Assembly: GCA_027081375.1 (NCBI GenBank)
Contig: JALWKR010000102.1
Span: 1 to 5,326, forward strand
DNA: 5,326 nucleotides
Direction of reading: 5' to 3'
Source of the DNA: Persephonella sp.
Lineage (GTDB): Bacteria > Aquificota > Aquificia > Aquificales > Hydrogenothermaceae
Positions 3,384-5,326 of the stretch are shown here, piece after piece. A model generated the notes under the pieces. That model made no database searches and was not told the origin of the DNA. It saw nothing but the letters and a program-made list of their open reading frames with translations. How positions within the stretch are numbered: the stretch's first letter is position 1; the number at the start of each line of letters is the position of its first letter. The translations under genes and the position numbers were made by a program.

Positions 3384-5326
3384 TTAATCTTCTCCATGAG
3401 GACCGTTGTGACAGTCATAACAACCTATAGCATGCCCAGGCTGGAATGTTTTAGTTCCCCATTCTGTATGGAAAGATTTTGTAGTTTTTACTTCTGAGAG
3501 CTCTGAACCTCTTAAGTCTGTTCCGTGACATGCTTTACAGTTATTGTATCCGTGGTCTTCTACATAATCTCCGTGCTCATCGACCCACATTTGACCAATT
3601 GTATGCATACCGTGAGGTCCTTCGTCAGCTGTAAATGGTATCTGGTCTTTGTGGCATACAAAACATTCTCTAAGAGTTCCCTTGTAACCCTGTAGCTTTT
3701 CTATCTGCATATTGTCTTTAGCTAGGCTTGAAGGATAAATTGCGTGTGGTGAACCGTGACATGCTTCACATTGAAGTCCTCCGTGCCCTTTGCTAAATCT
3801 GTATAAAGATTTTCCTTTTACAGGTGTATCTGGCTTAGTAGCAAATCTAGTATCAACAATTTCCCTTAAAGAACCACCTATAACATCATTCTGGAATACT
3901 GTCTTGTATCTTTTGCCTTCTTGGTGACAGTGCTGACATGTTGGCATATCAAGCCATCCTTCCCTTGTTGAGCTTCCAACATCAGCCATTGTTCCGTGAC
4001 AAGATTGACATTCTATATGAGCACTGCCCATAGCACCCCTTAAACATTGAGTTTGAGAACCTGGGTGACATAGATAACAAGCATCTCTACCAGTTTTTCC
4101 AGAGTTAGCAACTGGTTTAGCATGTTTTGAGTGAATAGCCTGTGTTAGAGGCGGAACTCCATTTACTCCTGAACCAGGAAGAGCATTTGATTTGTGACAT
4201 GCAGAACATAGCACTGGTGTTCCATTTTTTGCTGTTTGATATAGAGAAGATTGATAATTGTATCCTTTTGATACAAGTTGGTCTAACACACTTTGAGGTA
4301 TAGATATTTCTTCATCATGCTTTTTAAGAATATTCCATCTGTAGTCTTTTTCTGGATTTGGATCATTTTCAGGTTGTTCTGGTAGAGCTTTTGTGTTTCC
4401 AGAATTGGAACCGTGGCAAGATATACAGCTCATCTCATCACTTACTGGAACTACTGTTGTTGTTTCAGCTAAAACATTACCGTTTAAGTCTTTTGCAATA
4501 ACTTTAACTAAAGGATATTCATCTTTTGTTCCATCATCATCGTAAGGAGTGATAGGTATTCCTTCTGCCTGGAACATTTTATACATTGGTGTGTAATCCA
4601 TCTCATGAGGTGTTAGGCTTGCCATTGGAAATCCTTTTAGACCTATATCAGGTTGGAGATTTACATTAAATAGCTTTTCTACATAATCCCAGAAGTTTGT
4701 TTTGCCGATACTTGTTGTATTTATAGTTCCATCATTATCTGCTTGAGCCATATAGTAAACTTTTACAGATGTATCAGAAAGTTTTTCTGGCTCATGACCT
4801 CTTTTAATTACATGAGCATGAATAGTGTTGTAAGGTGGTAATATTGAAAATACAGAAAAATCATTATCCATACAGTGCATTCCAAGATCATTCCAGGCTA
4901 TAACAATATAATCCCCTGGTAACTTATTGTCGTTATATCCTCCATAGTCATGATGTTCTTCATCTTCATCATATTCTTCATGTTCTTTTTCATCATCATC
5001 TGCAAATTTTGGAATTCCATCATGGTCGTCATCTTCTATATAATCAGGTATACCATTTGCATTTTTATCTTCTTCGGTGTCAGGAATTCCATTACCATTT
5101 TGATCTTCCACACAATCACATGTTCCATCATTATCTTCATCATACTCTATAAAATCTGGCTTACCATCGTTATTCTCATCTTTTACAAAAGTGTCATCCT
5201 CTTCTAAAGCTACAGTATCAGGTGTTTCTATTTCTGGAATGGCTGTATCAGGTGTACCATCATTATCTGTATCAGATAGATACAGGTCAATTTTACCATT
5301 TCCTTTAACATATATAGCGTTTTTTC
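3384..5326 (-). CDS. Nonahaem c-type cytochrome with calcium-type repeat stalk (5' end beyond the window)
   Basis: The frame is open from the right edge to TAA at 3384-3386, giving 646 visible residues (numbered from the first complete codon, 5322-5324). The first 17 finish a domain shared with the neighbouring lipoprotein. About six calcium-type repeats follow (18-111), then an acidic, His-containing linker (about 109-135). A conserved non-haem region contains WNDLGMHCMD and FSILPPYN. Nine CXXCH sites lie at about 300, 373, 416, 439, 463, 519, 554, 596 and 635, each able to bind one haem covalently. Extra His residues (for example 398, 401, 436, 514, 571, 574, 584, 619, 631) are enough for bis-His ligation. 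The protein must be exported, since haem c is attached outside the cytoplasm. By homology with the lipoprotein it probably has an N-terminal lipobox outside the window. A GTG at 5109-5111 could be mistaken for the start, but the open, homologous upstream frame argues against it. Role: extracytoplasmic, perhaps cell-surface, electron transfer; donor and acceptor unknown. Confidence 0.93.
   Translation of the reverse strand, partial: KNAIYVKGNGKIDLYLSDTDNDGTPDTAIPEIETPDTVALEEDDTFVKDENNDGKPDFIEYDEDNDGTCDCVEDQNGNGIPDTEEDKNANGIPDYIEDDDHDGIPKFADDDEKEHEEYDEDEEHHDYGGYNDNKLPGDYIVIAWNDLGMHCMDNDFSVFSILPPYNTIHAHVIKRGHEPEKLSDTSVKVYYMAQADNDGTINTTSIGKTNFWDYVEKLFNVNLQPDIGLKGFPMASLTPHEMDYTPMYKMFQAEGIPITPYDDDGTKDEYPLVKVIAKDLNGNVLAETTTVVPVSDEMSCISCHGSNSGNTKALPEQPENDPNPEKDYRWNILKKHDEEISIPQSVLDQLVSKGYNYQSSLYQTAKNGTPVLCSACHKSNALPGSGVNGVPPLTQAIHSKHAKPVANSGKTGRDACYLCHPGSQTQCLRGAMGSAHIECQSCHGTMADVGSSTREGWLDMPTCQHCHQEGKRYKTVFQNDVIGGSLREIVDTRFATKPDTPVKGKSLYRFSKGHGGLQCEACHGSPHAIYPSSLAKDNMQIEKLQGYKGTLRECFVCHKDQIPFTADEGPHGMHTIGQMWVDEHGDYVEDHGYNNCKACHGTDLRGSELSEVKTTKSFHTEWGTKTFQPGHAIGCYDCHNGPHGED
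3408..4427 (-). other. Nine-haem cytochrome c domain
   Basis: The CXXCH sites, in protein order, are CISCH (4413-4427), CSACH (4194-4208), CYLCH (4065-4079), CQSCH (3996-4010), CQHCH (3924-3938), CEACH (3756-3770), CFVCH (3651-3665), CKACH (3525-3539) and CYDCH (3408-3422). Gaps are uneven: 73 residues between the first two, 56 between the fifth and sixth, and 23-43 elsewhere. The stretch GPHGMHTIGQMWVDEHG, between sites 7 and 8, and the CHNGPHG ending match patterns I recall from bacterial multihaem proteins; this is from memory, not a search. Confidence 0.93.
4815..4910 (-). other. Conserved WNDLGMHC non-haem motif region
   Basis: Residues 139-170 of the visible cytochrome contain IAWNDLGMHCMDNDFSVFS and, 1 residue later, LPPYNTIHA. 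The block lies before the first haem site and has a single Cys flanked by His and Met, a plausible metal or haem ligand set but not a CXXCH. I recall similar blocks in front of haem domains in other bacterial multihaem proteins; no function is known to me. Confidence 0.5.
4992..5273 (-). repeat. Calcium-type (TSP3-like) repeat stalk in the cytochrome
   Basis: The units are DTDNDGTPD, DENNDGKPD, DEDNDGTCD, DQNGNGIPD, DKNANGIPD and DDDHDGIPK. The last four follow at a strict 12-residue period and the second precedes them by 13. The D-x-[DN]-x-[DN]-G-x-x-D pattern is that of thrombospondin type 3 and related bacterial calcium-binding loops, which become rigid when calcium is bound. The third unit contains a Cys-Asp-Cys. 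Confidence 0.85.

Noticed and set aside
4039..4053. Possible tenth haem at the TQCLRG cysteine, or at HCMD (4866-4877)
   Set aside because: Neither cysteine has a second Cys and a His in CXXCH or longer CXnCH spacing at that place.
5109..5111. GTG as start codon of the cytochrome
   Set aside because: The same frame stays open to the right edge with 71 more complete codons that align with the neighbouring lipoprotein. Starting here would cut through the repeat array and leave no signal peptide.
4950..5207. Plus-strand open frame of 85 codons that looks like a hydrophobic membrane protein
   Set aside because: It is the antisense of Asp/Glu-rich repeat codons (GAT and GAA read as ATC and TTC), which automatically gives Ile/Phe-rich sequence.
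4992..5273. Repeat pattern as a CRISPR-like array
   Set aside because: The repetition is at protein level with a 36-nt period, diverged at DNA level, in a continuous open frame and without distinct spacers.

Overview
All genes in this window lie on the minus strand, so they read from right to left. The DNA is strongly AT-rich. It encodes outer-membrane β-barrels, lipoproteins and c-type cytochromes, so the host is a Gram-negative (diderm) bacterium with cytochrome c maturation and probably a respiratory, anaerobic or microaerophilic life. The composition and protein style would fit a low-GC member of Aquificota (Hydrogenothermaceae-like), Deferribacterota or Campylobacterota. This is a guess from style, not a determination.

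Region 1 (5326 to 3384) is the 3' part of a large multihaem cytochrome gene whose start lies beyond the right edge. The visible protein has the end of a small β-type domain, a stalk of about six Asp/Asn-rich calcium-type repeats, an acidic linker, a conserved non-haem domain with a WNDLGMHC motif, and a C-terminal domain with nine CXXCH haem sites. A strong intrinsic terminator follows the stop codon.

Region 2 (3324 to 2590) is a lipoprotein gene. Its C-terminal two thirds align with the N-terminal stalk of the cytochrome, but it has no haem sites. In their place is a two-block charged tail, first Lys-rich and then Asp/Glu. The pair looks like a duplication in which one copy carries the cytochrome. 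A second intrinsic terminator has its 5' stem arm inside the last codons of this gene.

Region 3 (2537 to 1) is a tightly packed set of four genes: an outer-membrane β-barrel protein (331 aa), a small PstS-like periplasmic binding protein or lipoprotein (150 aa), a stand-alone receiver-domain response regulator (110 aa) and a membrane sensor with a periplasmic Cache-like domain. The sensor continues past the left edge. The joints overlap by 1, 26 and 4 nt, so the four are probably co-transcribed and translationally coupled. A histidine kinase is the likely identity of the sensor, but its output domain lies outside the window.

Working hypothesis (inference): regions 1 and 2 encode a surface-anchored electron-transfer protein and its haem-free paralogue. 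Region 3 encodes an envelope uptake and sensing module that may or may not regulate them. The terminators argue for separate transcription units, so any functional link rests only on adjacency and shared orientation. There are no tRNA or rRNA genes, CRISPR arrays or mobile elements. The only non-coding stretches are the two gaps of 52 and 59 bp.
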